Program-made: the position numbers and the translations under genes
Part shown: one piece after another, positions 35,112 through 44,512 of the stretch
Layout of the letters: each line of letters opens with the position of its first letter
Position numbering within the stretch: position 1 is the stretch's first letter
Notes under the pieces: model-generated
Told to the model about the DNA's origin: nothing
Databases searched by the model: none
The model's input: the letters and a program-made list of their open reading frames with translations, nothing else
Assembly: GCA_023407575.1 (NCBI GenBank)
Contig: JAEYLX010000027.1
Location: forward strand, 135,836 to 199,835
Origin: Bacillota bacterium
Lineage (GTDB): Bacteria; Bacillota; Clostridia; Lachnospirales; Lachnospiraceae
Reading direction: 5' to 3'
Length of the DNA: 64,000 bases

Positions 35112-36303
35112 GAAGATTATAGATTCTTATAATAAAATTGAACCAAATAACGAGGCAAAAGAAAGAATGATAAAGAATATTGTTGCAGCATCAGAGGATA
35201 AAAGAAAAGCCTTTAACTGGAAGCCTATTGTGAGTGTAGCAGCTGCGGCAGTCGTTCTGCTATCAGGAACGTTGTACTATACACAGATCTATTCACCCGA
35301 TCATATATCAAGCATAATAAATGAGGATAAGGATACCAACCCTGCAAATCAACAGCCTGTTAATGTGGCAGACTTATCAGATGAGGTTAAAGGGTTACCT
35401 GTTAAGAATTTTACAATTATAGATCAAGATAGTTCAGTTTCCGCTGACAGAATTGCATTTTTTAATTTAATTGATCTTTTTGAAAATAATGTTAACAGCT
35501 TTGTAATCGTTAAGGTTGGTGAAATAGAAAAACTAGCGGCGGTGGATAAGTATAGCAGTGAAGGACAAATCTCTACAGTGAAAGTATTGGATACCGTATG
35601 GGGTAAAGAAACACCGGAGGTTATTAACCTTCAGCAATCCTTATATGGCGGATGTACCGGCGAGGAAGAAACGAATTTACTAAGAGAAGGTGGTGTGTAC
35701 CTTCTACCGCTTAATAAATACAATGGCAGTTATTATCTTATGAGTGACCTGGATGTATTATTTGAAATAGATAACGAAGGGCTTATCTGGTCGCATTCTA
35801 CTTATGAGGATTTTAATCGTTTTGATGGAAAGGATTATCAAACAGTTGTAGACGAAATTATTAATATTACACAGGACGATACTGTTATGTTAGCTGCATC
35901 TCGATTTGGGATGACATTAAATGGTTTTCAGCTGGCGGAGGTAACAATTCTTTCTGATGCATCGGAAGAAGAAAATGAATATGGTTATGCGGAGATGGTA
36001 TACAATGCTAAAATTGAGAGTACCTTAAGTGGTGAAAAGCTCTCAAATGAAATAGCCATACGGTCCTATGCAGATGAAAAGCTTATGTTAACCAAAGGTG
36101 GTCGATATCTACTATTCATTGATAACTATAATAATGATCACTTTATTAATACAAATATGATGGCACGAGTAAATGAAGATGGTAAGATTCAGAATTTAGG
36201 GGATGACCGAGGACCATTTGAAGGATATGATGGTTACACTATTGCTGATATGCAAGGACTTACAGATAAGGTAATGGATTATATAAGACAAAATCAGGAA
36301 TAA
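35101..36303 (+). CDS. Membrane-anchored protein, probable anti-sigma partner
   Basis: A 400-residue bitopic protein: about 40 cytoplasmic residues with charged helices, a membrane helix near 43-60 (IVSVAAAAVVLLSGTLYY) and a large extracytoplasmic part without recognised domain, including a hydrophobic beta-rich segment around 110-190. The 11-bp overlap with the ECF sigma gene and the topology suggest that it binds the sigma factor and senses envelope conditions. No zinc anti-sigma HxxxCxxC motif is present, so the partnership is inferred. Confidence 0.65.
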   Translation: MKNKKIIDSYNKIEPNNEAKERMIKNIVAASEDKRKAFNWKPIVSVAAAAVVLLSGTLYYTQIYSPDHISSIINEDKDTNPANQQPVNVADLSDEVKGLPVKNFTIIDQDSSVSADRIAFFNLIDLFENNVNSFVIVKVGEIEKLAAVDKYSSEGQISTVKVLDTVWGKETPEVINLQQSLYGGCTGEEETNLLREGGVYLLPLNKYNGSYYLMSDLDVLFEIDNEGLIWSHSTYEDFNRFDGKDYQTVVDEIINITQDDTVMLAASRFGMTLNGFQLAEVTILSDASEEENEYGYAEMVYNAKIESTLSGEKLSNEIAIRSYADEKLMLTKGGRYLLFIDNYNNDHFINTNMMARVNEDGKIQNLGDDRGPFEGYDGYTIADMQGLTDKVMDYIRQNQE

Positions 36304-36324
36304 AGCTTTAATCGTTGCATCTAT

Positions 36325-36372
36325 ATAGCCTAGACTTAGAGGAAGTAGTTTAATCTTTAAGTTTAGGCTATA
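36325..36372 (+). terminator. Terminator after the sigma operon
   Basis: ATAGCCTAGACTTA pairs with TAAGTTTAGGCTAT (one mismatch) with ATTTC after it. The T run is weak. A perfect 12-bp palindrome GGTAATATTACC lies downstream at 36411-36422, in the promoter region of the LytTR gene, and may be an operator. Confidence 0.55.
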
Positions 36373-36479
36373 TTTCATGATAAATGAAACGAGTCTGTTA
36401 AAATAATTATGGTAATATTACCTATTCCGTTGTATTATTTTCATTGAAGCAGGTAAAATAAATTAAGTAGGTACATAGA

Positions 36480-36923
36480 ATGAAAATTACAATTCAAACC
36501 ATTGGAAAAGAACAGGAAGAGGAGCTTCTTTTAAAGTGTCATGAATTAACAGATGAAATGATATCACTGGTTAATAATTTTAAGCATCAGGATAATTGTT
36601 TGATTGGTTATATCCAGAGTGATATTCACCGCATTTTATTTCGTGATATCTATTATTTTGAAGCAGTAGACAATAAAGTATTTATTTATGGTATCGATAA
36701 GGTCTATGAATCAAAACAGAAATTATATGAGCTAGAGCGTTTATGTGAAAGTCGTAAGTTCTTTCGATGCTCAAAATCAACAATACTTAATATTGAAAAA
36801 ATTATGATGGTGCGACCTTCCATAAGCGGTAGGTTTGAAGCGGTTTTAGATAATGAAGAAAAAGTTACTATATCGAGACAGTATGTACCTTTATTAAAAA
36901 GTAAAATAGGGTTAGGAGTGTGA
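36480..36923 (+). CDS. LytTR-domain DNA-binding regulator
   Basis: A 147-residue protein with a short N-terminal helix-rich part and a C-terminal LytTR domain (about 48-145): IHRILFRDIYYFEAVDNKVFIY, the KFFRCSKSTILN motif and VTISRQYVPLLKSKIG. There is no receiver domain. It is followed after 3 bp by a DUF3021 gene, a common two-gene unit in Firmicutes where the membrane partner is thought to modulate the regulator. LytTR proteins bind paired direct repeats; the target here is probably its own promoter. Confidence 0.92.
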   Translation: MKITIQTIGKEQEEELLLKCHELTDEMISLVNNFKHQDNCLIGYIQSDIHRILFRDIYYFEAVDNKVFIYGIDKVYESKQKLYELERLCESRKFFRCSKSTILNIEKIMMVRPSISGRFEAVLDNEEKVTISRQYVPLLKSKIGLGV

Positions 36924-36926
36924 AGT

Positions 36927-37370
36927 ATGAAAAAAAATAAATCCAACTTATTTCAAATAATGCTTAGAGATTACTTTATTATATTTTCAATTATAATCAT
37001 ACTTACAGCCTCTCTAAATATGACTCACTCATTTACCTTCAGAGAAATAATGTTATCTGCATTATTTGCTTTAGCTGGTAATTTACCCTCGTTAATTTAT
37101 TATTCAAAAAAAGAGTTATCCATTAAAAGCAGAAAGATAAGAATGGTCCTGCATTTTATTCTTATAGAGGTTGTGGTCTTATCCTTTGGCAACCTAATGG
37201 GGCAGGTTTCTGGAGTAGTGGATAATATATTATTTGCAGTAGAAATACTAGTGATTTATGCTTTTGTAATACTAGTTACCTGGTTACTGGATCGTAAAAC
37301 AGCAAATGATATTAACCAACAACTTGCAAATCTAAGATCTGAAAAAAATATAACTGATAGAGAGAATTAA
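36927..37370 (+). CDS. DUF3021 membrane protein
   Basis: A 147-residue protein with four membrane helices, fitting DUF3021 in length and in its place beside a LytTR regulator. It starts 3 bp after the regulator, and AGGAGTG of the regulator end serves as its ribosome binding site. Function unknown; by context it is likely a sensor or modulator of the LytTR protein. Confidence 0.85.
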   Translation: MKKNKSNLFQIMLRDYFIIFSIIIILTASLNMTHSFTFREIMLSALFALAGNLPSLIYYSKKELSIKSRKIRMVLHFILIEVVVLSFGNLMGQVSGVVDNILFAVEILVIYAFVILVTWLLDRKTANDINQQLANLRSEKNITDREN

Positions 37371-37378
37371 TCCTTACA

Positions 37379-37411
37379 CACGGTGAGTTTACAGCTTACC
37401 GTGTTTTTTTT
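37379..37411 (+). terminator. Terminator after the LytTR-DUF3021 operon
   Basis: CACGGTGAG (37379-37387) pairs with CTTACCGTG (37395-37403) with one mismatch, followed by eight T residues. Confidence 0.85.
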
Positions 37412-37516
37412 ACAGCATAGAAAGCTATAGTATCAACATGATGATATCTATATTTACAAACATATTTATGCGTGATACCTTGAACAAAACATAATAAAAT
37501 ATAGGGAGAATAAATT

Positions 37517-38845
37517 ATGACAGGAATTATTTTTTTGACACTAATAGTATATGAAGTAGCCTTTGTAATTTACTGCATCAGAACCACGTCAATGCAAAGG
37601 AAAGTAAAAAGTTATTCAAGGCTAATAATGTTCTTAATTTTTTTCGCACTTTGCATATCGCCTATCATTGATTGGAGCTTACGCTGGTATTTATTGGGAG
37701 CGTTATTACTAATCCTTTCCTTTCGATCATGTATTGTAGTATTTAAACAAAATGGGGACAACAAGCCATATAAACAGAGGAGAATTATAATAAAAGCATG
37801 TTTCATAATATTTTTATATTTTCTTGTTCTAATTCCAGCTTTTCTGTTCCCACAAGTAAGAGAGCCCATTCCAACTGGAGCGTATAAAGTAGCTACGGTA
37901 GAGGCTACCTTTACAAGTGATACGGTTATAGATTATTTTAATGGAGAGAAAAGATCTGTTAATGTTGCCTTTTGGTATCCGGAGGGAGCGACTTCAACCT
38001 ATCCTTTAGTGGTTTTCTCACATGGGGCCTTTGGTGTAAAACTAAGTAATATCTCTGCTTTTGAAGAGCTTGCAAGCCATGGCTATGTGGTTTGTTCCAT
38101 TGATCATCCCGGACATTCGTTTTATACCTCATCTTCAGATGGAGATATAAGATACGTTGACACAGCATATATGAGGGAAGTCATTAACTCCAATAAAGAG
38201 GATTATTACACCAAAGCACAGGTATATGAGTTGATTCAAAGATGGATGAAATTACGATCTGAAGATATTAATATGACAATAGACACCATTCTACAGAATG
38301 TTAATTTGGCAGCAGAAACTGGCAGTGAGAAGAAACTCTACCAAAGTATTGATGTTACTAAAATTGGAGTGTTCGGTCATTCTATGGGAGCAGCAGCAAG
38401 TGTTCTGATTGGTAGAGAAAGAACGGATGTAGATGCTGTTATTAATATAGATGGTCCATACTTTAGTGAGATGACTTACGATACTTCTACGGATGATTTT
38501 GTGGCAACCAAAGCAGAGTATGATAAACCAATATTAAACATTTATTCGGATCAGGTTTGGGTGCAACTTCAAAATGAAAGCGAAACTAATGTATATGCTG
38601 GTAATAAGATATCCGACCAAATATGTAACGAAAGCTATGATGTATATTTAAAGGGGACAAAGCATCTTACCTTAACAGACCTCTCCTTAGTATCACCATT
38701 TCTGACATTCCTATTGGATGGGGAGCGAGCAGAAGTTGATGCAAAGGAAAATATTCAGCTAGAGAATAAATTAATTCTTGAGTTCTTTAATGATACCTTA
38801 AAGGATGAGGGAACTTTCACTTCAAGCGGTATCTATGAACAATAA
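37517..38845 (+). CDS. Membrane-anchored alpha/beta hydrolase (PAF acetylhydrolase / dienelactone hydrolase-like)
   Basis: A 442-residue protein with three to four N-terminal membrane helices (residues 1-115) followed by an alpha/beta hydrolase fold resembling platelet-activating factor acetylhydrolases: oxyanion region VVFSHGAFG, SIDHPGHSF, nucleophile Ser289 in FGHSMGAA, an acidic residue in NIDGPYF and a likely catalytic His in GTKHLTLTDLS. It may act on lipids or esters at the membrane. Single gene, no operon partner. Confidence 0.82.
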   Translation: MTGIIFLTLIVYEVAFVIYCIRTTSMQRKVKSYSRLIMFLIFFALCISPIIDWSLRWYLLGALLLILSFRSCIVVFKQNGDNKPYKQRRIIIKACFIIFLYFLVLIPAFLFPQVREPIPTGAYKVATVEATFTSDTVIDYFNGEKRSVNVAFWYPEGATSTYPLVVFSHGAFGVKLSNISAFEELASHGYVVCSIDHPGHSFYTSSSDGDIRYVDTAYMREVINSNKEDYYTKAQVYELIQRWMKLRSEDINMTIDTILQNVNLAAETGSEKKLYQSIDVTKIGVFGHSMGAAASVLIGRERTDVDAVINIDGPYFSEMTYDTSTDDFVATKAEYDKPILNIYSDQVWVQLQNESETNVYAGNKISDQICNESYDVYLKGTKHLTLTDLSLVSPFLTFLLDGERAEVDAKENIQLENKLILEFFNDTLKDEGTFTSSGIYEQ

Positions 38846-39022
38846 TTTCAATTAATACCCCTCTGCCAAATTTTTAATAAAGATAATATAGTTTGATTTT
38901 ATATTTATAATATTATGTGGAATATTGTGGAAAAATATGTTATGATTATTTGGTTGTTAACAATTTAACAGATGTTCAAAAGAGCAATATACATCTGCAT
39001 AGTATCATAGGAGGGGTAGTAT

Positions 39023-39802
39023 ATGAATGAAAACAAAAGTAAATTTATAGGAAATATCATAGTTGCATCAATTTTATCAATTGCTATTATAATTTCATGT
39101 TTTATTGGTGTTAAAGGTCTAGCAGATTTCAAAAGTAAGAAATATGATATTGACATTAAGGGATATGCAAAGCAGCAGATTGTATCCGACATAATTGTAT
39201 GGTCCGGTATTTTTGATGTTCAAGCAATAGATTTAAAGGAAGGTTACAGTACTCTGGAAGCAGATAAAATTAAGGTAAAGAATTACCTTGTAGAAAAGGG
39301 CTTTTTAGAGGAGGATTTGATATTTTCTTCAATTTCAATCTCTGAAAATTATGTATTAAATGAGTATGGTGGATATACAAATGAAATTAAAGACTATAAT
39401 TTAGCCCAGACGGTAACCATCAGCTCGGATCAAATCGATAAAGTAACAGAGCTATCAAGAAATGCAACAGAACTGTTAAATGAAGGTGTTCAATTCCAAT
39501 CCTATGCACCAGAATATCATTATACCAAGTTAGAGGAGTTAAAAGTAAGTATGTTGGCAGACGCAACAAAAGATGCAACAAATCGTGCTAAGCTAATAGC
39601 TGAAAATGCTGGTAGTAAATTAGGAGAATTGACACATGCAAAACTTTCTAGTATAAAAGTAGCTCCTCTTTATTCCGTTCCAGATGAGTATTATAACGAC
39701 TATAGTTATGGCTATGGTTATGGTGGAAATGTAGATAGTGATACAGTTTCTCTTGAAAAAGAAATAACAGTAGCAGTATCCTGTACCTTTGAAATCGACT
39801 AA
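39023..39802 (+). CDS. SIMPL (DUF541) domain protein
   Basis: A 259-residue exported protein with an N-terminal signal anchor (about 9-30) and a SIMPL domain (about 45-230), showing the DIKGYAKQQI start, VKNYLVEKGFLEEDLIFSSIS and the ATKDATNRAKLIAENAGSKLGEL helix. A Tyr/Gly-rich stretch NDYSYGYGYGG precedes the last strand. Bacterial SIMPL proteins are of uncertain function and often periplasmic or surface-associated. The next gene starts immediately after its stop, so the two are co-translated. Confidence 0.88.
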   Translation: MNENKSKFIGNIIVASILSIAIIISCFIGVKGLADFKSKKYDIDIKGYAKQQIVSDIIVWSGIFDVQAIDLKEGYSTLEADKIKVKNYLVEKGFLEEDLIFSSISISENYVLNEYGGYTNEIKDYNLAQTVTISSDQIDKVTELSRNATELLNEGVQFQSYAPEYHYTKLEELKVSMLADATKDATNRAKLIAENAGSKLGELTHAKLSSIKVAPLYSVPDEYYNDYSYGYGYGGNVDSDTVSLEKEITVAVSCTFEID

Positions 39803-40855
39803 ATGAAGAAAATACATAAAAAGTTAGTGTTTTTAACAGTGCTCATGTTTTTCCTTACTTATATGTGTGCAAATCAAAGTAAAATATTTGCGAGTACAAT
39901 TAATAATTATATGGTATTGGTCCAGCAAAAGGATGGTTCGTGGAAAGAATATAAGAATATTATTGAAAAATCCTCTTCAGGAAGTTTGATGATAAAGGCA
40001 AAAAACATCTCAAGTGCATTAAGCTTTGCTTATTATAAGACAAAGAGGGGTAATTTTGGTATAAAAAGAAGTTCCACAAGGTACATTTCTTATAAGATTA
40101 ATTCAAAGGACTTTACCTATACAAATGGACTTGAAAAATTAACTGGTGTGGCTTCTAATGTAGCTTATATAAGTAAAATAAGTAAAAATAATCTATGTTC
40201 GCTAACCACCTTAAATACACTGGTTTATTACAAATATTTTAGTAGCTCTAATACTAAGAATTATTTGGATTATAACGGAGTAATCTGTATTAGTAAATAC
40301 AAGGAAATTCCATCTCGGGTTCCAACAGCTAATATAAAACCAACACCACTACCTACTCCAACAGCAAGGGCGGAACCATCAACAATTAGTATTGAAGAAG
40401 TTAATTTCACAGTAAGAGATAACTTTCTAGCTGTTAATAAAGTCTTAAGTGATTGGGGTGGAACTTTAAAACAATGGTTGGAGCTAGAGAAAGAGGTTGA
40501 TGGTAAAATAATAGAATCTACCAATCTAATTATTGGTACTAATACAATAGAATTTACACATCTTGGAGCAGGAAGTTCGGGTGTTTTATTAACGAGAGCT
40601 AGCAAAGAATATAAATTATCCATTCGTGTAAAACTCTCGGGTTCTGTACTTGCTGATCAAAATGCAGCAATTGTTAAAGCAATGATTGCTACCATTTCAT
40701 CAAAACCTACGTTGGTATATACCGCTATTTTTGAATCATTTACCACACAGGACACGCATGGAATTAACGAAAAGAAGTATGTTACCATAGGAGATTGTAA
40801 GATTAGGGTCGAAATAAAAGATGGTACTGTAATTTATTATATCAAAGAGGTATAA
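39803..40855 (+). CDS. Secreted protein of unknown function, linked to the SIMPL protein
   Basis: A 350-residue protein with a signal peptide (residues 1-31, MFFLTYMCANQSKIFAS region), a Ser/Lys-rich first domain (about 35-175), a Pro/Thr linker (PTPLPTPTA, about 180-195) and a second domain (about 200-350) with no family that I recognise. It begins at the base after the SIMPL stop codon (TAA then ATG), so the two probably function together at the cell surface. Confidence 0.7.
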   Translation: MKKIHKKLVFLTVLMFFLTYMCANQSKIFASTINNYMVLVQQKDGSWKEYKNIIEKSSSGSLMIKAKNISSALSFAYYKTKRGNFGIKRSSTRYISYKINSKDFTYTNGLEKLTGVASNVAYISKISKNNLCSLTTLNTLVYYKYFSSSNTKNYLDYNGVICISKYKEIPSRVPTANIKPTPLPTPTARAEPSTISIEEVNFTVRDNFLAVNKVLSDWGGTLKQWLELEKEVDGKIIESTNLIIGTNTIEFTHLGAGSSGVLLTRASKEYKLSIRVKLSGSVLADQNAAIVKAMIATISSKPTLVYTAIFESFTTQDTHGINEKKYVTIGDCKIRVEIKDGTVIYYIKEV

Positions 40856-40971
40856 AAGAGATATTAAAGAGATATCAAAGAGATAGGTTGATGAATAGTT
40901 TCAGTAAATAATTAAAACTTAAATCACTTTGAAAATTCAATTAAAGAAGCTAATTAAGATTGGAATAAATG

Positions 40972-41074
40972 AAACACCCCCAGAGATTAGTCGTATTACT
41001 ATGTATTCCCTTTGCTGGTTTTGTCTAGTAAAGGGGGGAACATATCATAGTAGTATACTAATCTTGGGGTGTTT
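40972..41074. repeat. 103-bp near-perfect inverted repeat between convergent operons
   Basis: The left arm (from AAACACCCC at 40972 to about 41013) pairs with the right arm (about 41030 to GGGGTGTTT at 41074) over about 40 bp with few mismatches; the loop is about 16 nt. It lies between a plus-strand and a minus-strand gene and may be a bidirectional terminator or the relic of a palindromic element. No clear target duplication or long T run was seen. Confidence 0.7.
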
Positions 41075-41143
41075 GAATTCATAACAGGTTTTATTGGTTG
41101 CTTCTCTTGTTTAATAAAAATATATTAGTATGTTTTTGTTATT

Positions 41144-43495
41144 TTATTTTACTGTTTTCATAGCACGCATAGCATTTAGGATTGCTATAAGGGTTACACC
41201 GACATCTCCAAATACTGCCTCCCACATTGTAGCAATACCGAAGGCTGCTAAGACTAGAAATAATACTTTTACACTCATGGCAAATATTATATTCTGCCAA
41301 ACAATTGCTCTGGTTTTTTTGGCAATCTTAATGGCAGCCACTATCTTTGAAGGTTCATCTGTCATTAAAACTACGTCGGCGGCTTCAATTGCAGCATCGG
41401 AGCCTAAGGCACCCATCGCGATACCTATATCTGCTCTTGCTAGAACAGGAGCATCGTTAATACCATCGCCAACAAAGACTAACTTACCTTTGGATTTTCT
41501 GTTCTTATCTAATTCTTCCAGCTTTTCAACCTTCTGATGTGGCAGCAGTTCTGAATAAACCGTATCAAGGCCAATTTCTCGGGCTATGGTTTCACCAACA
41601 ATCTTTGTATCGCCGGTTAACATAGCGGTTTGATTAATACCTAATGCTTTTAAGTCCTGAAGGGCTTTCTTGGTGTCAGGTTTAATTTCATCTGAAATTA
41701 CAATATAACCAGCATAAACTCCTTCAATTGCTAGATATACAATGCTGCCTAATTCATTTACAGGCTGATAAGCAATTTGTTCAGACTCCATAAGCTTACC
41801 ATTTCCAGCAAGCACTAGTTTACCATCAATTTTTACACGAATGCCGTGGCCAGGTACTTCTTCCTGTTCTGTAAGTCTTTGTTGATCAATTGGCTGGTTA
41901 TAAGCTTTTTGAATGGATAGGGCAATTGGATGGTTGGAGAAATTCTCTGCATGAGCAGCATAGGAGAGCAGGTCATTCTCTGACCAACCGTTCTGCGCAA
42001 CCGTCTTTGTTACTTTAAAGATACCTTTTGTTAAAGTTCCGGTTTTATCAAAGACGATGGTATCAACACTGTTAAGTGCTTCAAGATAATTACTTCCTTT
42101 CACTAAGATACCATTTTTTGAAGCTCCACCAATTCCGCCAAAGAAACTAAGTGGAATTGAGATAACCAGAGCACAAGGACAGGAGACAACTAAGAAGGCA
42201 AGAGCACGATAGATCCAATCGCTAAATTCTGCTCCAGGTATCAAAAGTGGTGGAATAATTGCTAAAGCCAAAGCTGCAAAGGTTACCACAGGAGTATAGT
42301 ATCTTGCAAACTTTGTAATAAAGTTTTCGGTAGGTGCTTTTTTACTGCTGGCATTCTGTACTAAATCAAGTATTCTGGCAATCGTAGATTCTCCGAATTC
42401 CTTAGAAACCTCAATGGTTAATACACCAGTTTTGTTAATTGAACCAGATAATACTTCATGACCAGGTTCAACATCTCTAGGTAAGGATTCACCTGTGAGA
42501 GCAGAAGTATCCAAAGCAGAAACACCTTCTATAATTCTACCATCCAAAGGAATCTTCTCACCGGGCTTTACTATGATAAAGTCACCAATACTTACTTCTT
42601 CCGGAGTTACTTTTCTAATTTCATTCTCTATTTTTAAATTTGCAAAATCAGGACGAATATCCATTAGTGCTGAAATGGATTTACGGGAACGATTAACTGC
42701 CAGATGTTGAAAAGCTTCGCCAATCTGATAAAATAACATAACAGCTACACCTTCCGGATAATTGCCAATAGCAAAAGCTCCAATAGTAGCAACACTCATT
42801 AAAAAGTTTTCATCAAATACCTCACCTTTTGAAATGTTCTTAATTGCACGTAAAACAACTTCGCCACCAATTAGAAGATAACTGATTAGAAAGATAATAA
42901 GTTCTGCTGTATTTGATAAATCCAGAAAGAAGCCTGCAACGAATAATAAAGTACCAATGATTAAACCAGAACGGTATACCCATTCTTTTATTTTTTCTGA
43001 TTTGCTGGAGTCTGTCTTTTTTTCTGTATAGGAAACTTGAATATCAGGTTCAATACTCAAAGCAATTTGCGATGCTTGACGAATAATGGCAGGAAGGTCC
43101 TTTTTATTCTCTGCCTCGATGGTAAGCCGTTGGGATACGAAATCAAGGGAAGCAGCTTTCACACCTTTCACAAGTTTCACTTGTGATTCAATTTTTTGCG
43201 CACAATCAGCACAATCTAGACCAAGTAAAAATAATACCTTTTTTCCAGGTTGCAGAATTTCTTTTTCAACCAGGGAGATATCGGAGTCATGACGCTTTAT
43301 AATAGCATCCATTTGAGCAATCAGACTATTTGTTTCGTTTTCATCCTTAATATCCATCGTAAGTGTTTTTGCTACGAAATCTACCGCAGCATTTGAAACC
43401 CCATTTAATTTTTGAACATCACGTTCAATTTTAGCAGCACAGTTACCGCAGCAAAGGCCCTCTAATATAAATTCCTTTTTAATCGTTGCATCCAT
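41144..43495 (-). CDS. cadA: Heavy-metal translocating P-type ATPase (Cd2+/Zn2+/Pb2+ type)
   Basis: A 783-residue P1B ATPase that exports soft divalent metals. Two N-terminal HMA domains carry CCGNC (GLCCGNCAAKI) and CADC (GLDCADCAQKI). The membrane metal motif SCPCALV lies near 438, the phosphorylation site DKTGTLTKG near 480, and the hinge GDGINDAPVL later. CPC with a C-terminal region lacking Cu-type Met motifs fits the Zn/Cd group. The start is ATG 43495 after GGTGAT; the in-frame GTG 43504 is less likely. It is downstream of an HMA chaperone and an ArsR repressor on the same strand. Confidence 0.94.
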   Translation of the reverse strand: MDATIKKEFILEGLCCGNCAAKIERDVQKLNGVSNAAVDFVAKTLTMDIKDENETNSLIAQMDAIIKRHDSDISLVEKEILQPGKKVLFLLGLDCADCAQKIESQVKLVKGVKAASLDFVSQRLTIEAENKKDLPAIIRQASQIALSIEPDIQVSYTEKKTDSSKSEKIKEWVYRSGLIIGTLLFVAGFFLDLSNTAELIIFLISYLLIGGEVVLRAIKNISKGEVFDENFLMSVATIGAFAIGNYPEGVAVMLFYQIGEAFQHLAVNRSRKSISALMDIRPDFANLKIENEIRKVTPEEVSIGDFIIVKPGEKIPLDGRIIEGVSALDTSALTGESLPRDVEPGHEVLSGSINKTGVLTIEVSKEFGESTIARILDLVQNASSKKAPTENFITKFARYYTPVVTFAALALAIIPPLLIPGAEFSDWIYRALAFLVVSCPCALVISIPLSFFGGIGGASKNGILVKGSNYLEALNSVDTIVFDKTGTLTKGIFKVTKTVAQNGWSENDLLSYAAHAENFSNHPIALSIQKAYNQPIDQQRLTEQEEVPGHGIRVKIDGKLVLAGNGKLMESEQIAYQPVNELGSIVYLAIEGVYAGYIVISDEIKPDTKKALQDLKALGINQTAMLTGDTKIVGETIAREIGLDTVYSELLPHQKVEKLEELDKNRKSKGKLVFVGDGINDAPVLARADIGIAMGALGSDAAIEAADVVLMTDEPSKIVAAIKIAKKTRAIVWQNIIFAMSVKVLFLVLAAFGIATMWEAVFGDVGVTLIAILNAMRAMKTVK

Positions 43496-43514
43496 TGTTA
43501 TCACCGACCTTTCC

Positions 43515-43736
43515 CTATAATTCTTTTACAACAATATCTTCCTCATGTGAAATAGCAATTGCAGTAATCTCTTCTGTAATATTTTTAGTATCAGCCTCAG
43601 TCTCTACGAAAAGAACTAGAGTATCCATATTAATATTAGCATTTTTAACACCTTCAATAGTTAAAACATTCTTTTGAATTTTGCTGGCACAATTTCCGCA
43701 GCAGAGACCTTCTAATAAATATTGTTTTGTTGTCAT
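43515..43736 (-). CDS. HMA-domain metal-binding protein
   Basis: A 73-residue single HMA (ferredoxin-like) domain with the metal motif LCCGNCASKI and an acidic C-terminus. Its Cys pattern matches the first HMA of the neighbouring ATPase, so it probably delivers metal to it. The start is the ATG at 43736, nine bases after AAGGAG; the upstream in-frame ATGs at 43787, 43781 and 43745 lie in or before that box and are rejected. Confidence 0.88.
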   Translation of the reverse strand: MTTKQYLLEGLCCGNCASKIQKNVLTIEGVKNANINMDTLVLFVETEADTKNITEEITAIAISHEEDIVVKEL

Positions 43737-43771
43737 AATATCCATCTCCTTTTTGTTGTATGATTGAACGG

Positions 43772-43787
43772 TTGAATACATATTCAA
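43772..43787. promoter_or_regulatory. ArsR/CadC-type operator upstream of the HMA gene
   Basis: TTGAAT-ACAT-ATTCAA is a 6-4-6 inverted repeat and matches the half-sites near the arsR-like gene. It lies directly upstream of the HMA gene ribosome binding site. Repression by the neighbouring ArsR protein is inferred. Confidence 0.6.
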
Positions 43788-43862
43788 TTGTTAGAGCAAA
43801 AAATAATCTATATATATTTGATTCGTTTATTAAAAGAATCATCCTTATAGAGGTAATTAAAA

Positions 43863-44231
43863 TTACTTTTCACATACATGTGACATTGCCTGATCGAAGA
43901 TTGTTTTAACATGATCATCGGATAAAGAGTAGTAAACCACCTTGCCTTCTTTACGAAACTTAACAAGTTTAGCTTGCTTCAGAAGTCTAAGTTGATGTGA
44001 AATTGAGGATTTCGTCATTCCTAACAGAACAGCGATATCACATACACACATTTCAGCACGAAATAAGGCACTAAGAATTTTTACACGGGTGGAATCTCCA
44101 AACATTTTAAATAAATCTGCAATATCAAATAATAATTCCTCATCGGGCATATGTTCACGAACGTCATTTACAACTTCTTCATGAATTATATTACAGTCAC
44201 AACGATCCGTATCTGCTGTATAAGCACTCAT
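43863..44231 (-). CDS. ArsR/SmtB (CadC-like) metal-responsive repressor
   Basis: A 122-residue winged-helix repressor. Helix 3 carries the metal-sensing ELCVCD-type motif (AEMCVCDIAVLL), followed by the recognition helix TKSSISHQLRLLKQAKLV and the wing FRKEGKVVYYSL. An N-terminal DRCDCNIIH extension resembles the CadC N-terminal Cys site. CadC-like sensors release DNA on binding Cd, Pb or Zn. It is transcribed ahead of the HMA and ATPase genes from a consensus promoter with an overlapping operator. Confidence 0.93.
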   Translation of the reverse strand: MSAYTADTDRCDCNIIHEEVVNDVREHMPDEELLFDIADLFKMFGDSTRVKILSALFRAEMCVCDIAVLLGMTKSSISHQLRLLKQAKLVKFRKEGKVVYYSLSDDHVKTIFDQAMSHVCEK

Positions 44232-44251
44232 AGGTACCTCCTTTAAGTTGA

Positions 44252-44275
44252 ATAGTTGAATATCCTTTCAACTAT
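44252..44275. promoter_or_regulatory. Operator of the arsR-like gene
   Basis: A perfect inverted repeat, ATAGTTGAA-TATCCT-TTCAACTAT (9-6-9), immediately downstream of the -10 box on the minus strand, with a further AGTTGAA half-site beside it. It is placed to block initiation and shares the TTGAA half-site with the operator at 43772. Confidence 0.7.
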
Positions 44276-44304
44276 ATTATATGTAGCACTTATATTTTTG
44301 TCAA
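44276..44304 (-). promoter_or_regulatory. Consensus sigma-A promoter of the metal-resistance operon
   Basis: On the minus strand TTGACA (44304-44299), exactly 17 bp, then TATAAT (44281-44276): 12 of 12 consensus bases. A strong promoter under repressor control is typical for cad operons. Confidence 0.85.
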
Positions 44305-44512
44305 TCACTTAAAAAATAATATTTAGTATTTACCTTAATACTCTTGTTTATAAATTTGGAACTTATTAAAATATAAAAGTATTGCTTGGACTTTTTATAC
44401 ATTCCTTTATTCCATATTCGTTTAGTTGGAAGTAAACAAAGCATTGATTTACATAGTCTGTCGTTTAATTTAAGATTGAAGCATAAAATCAATAACATTA
44501 GGAGGAAATACA

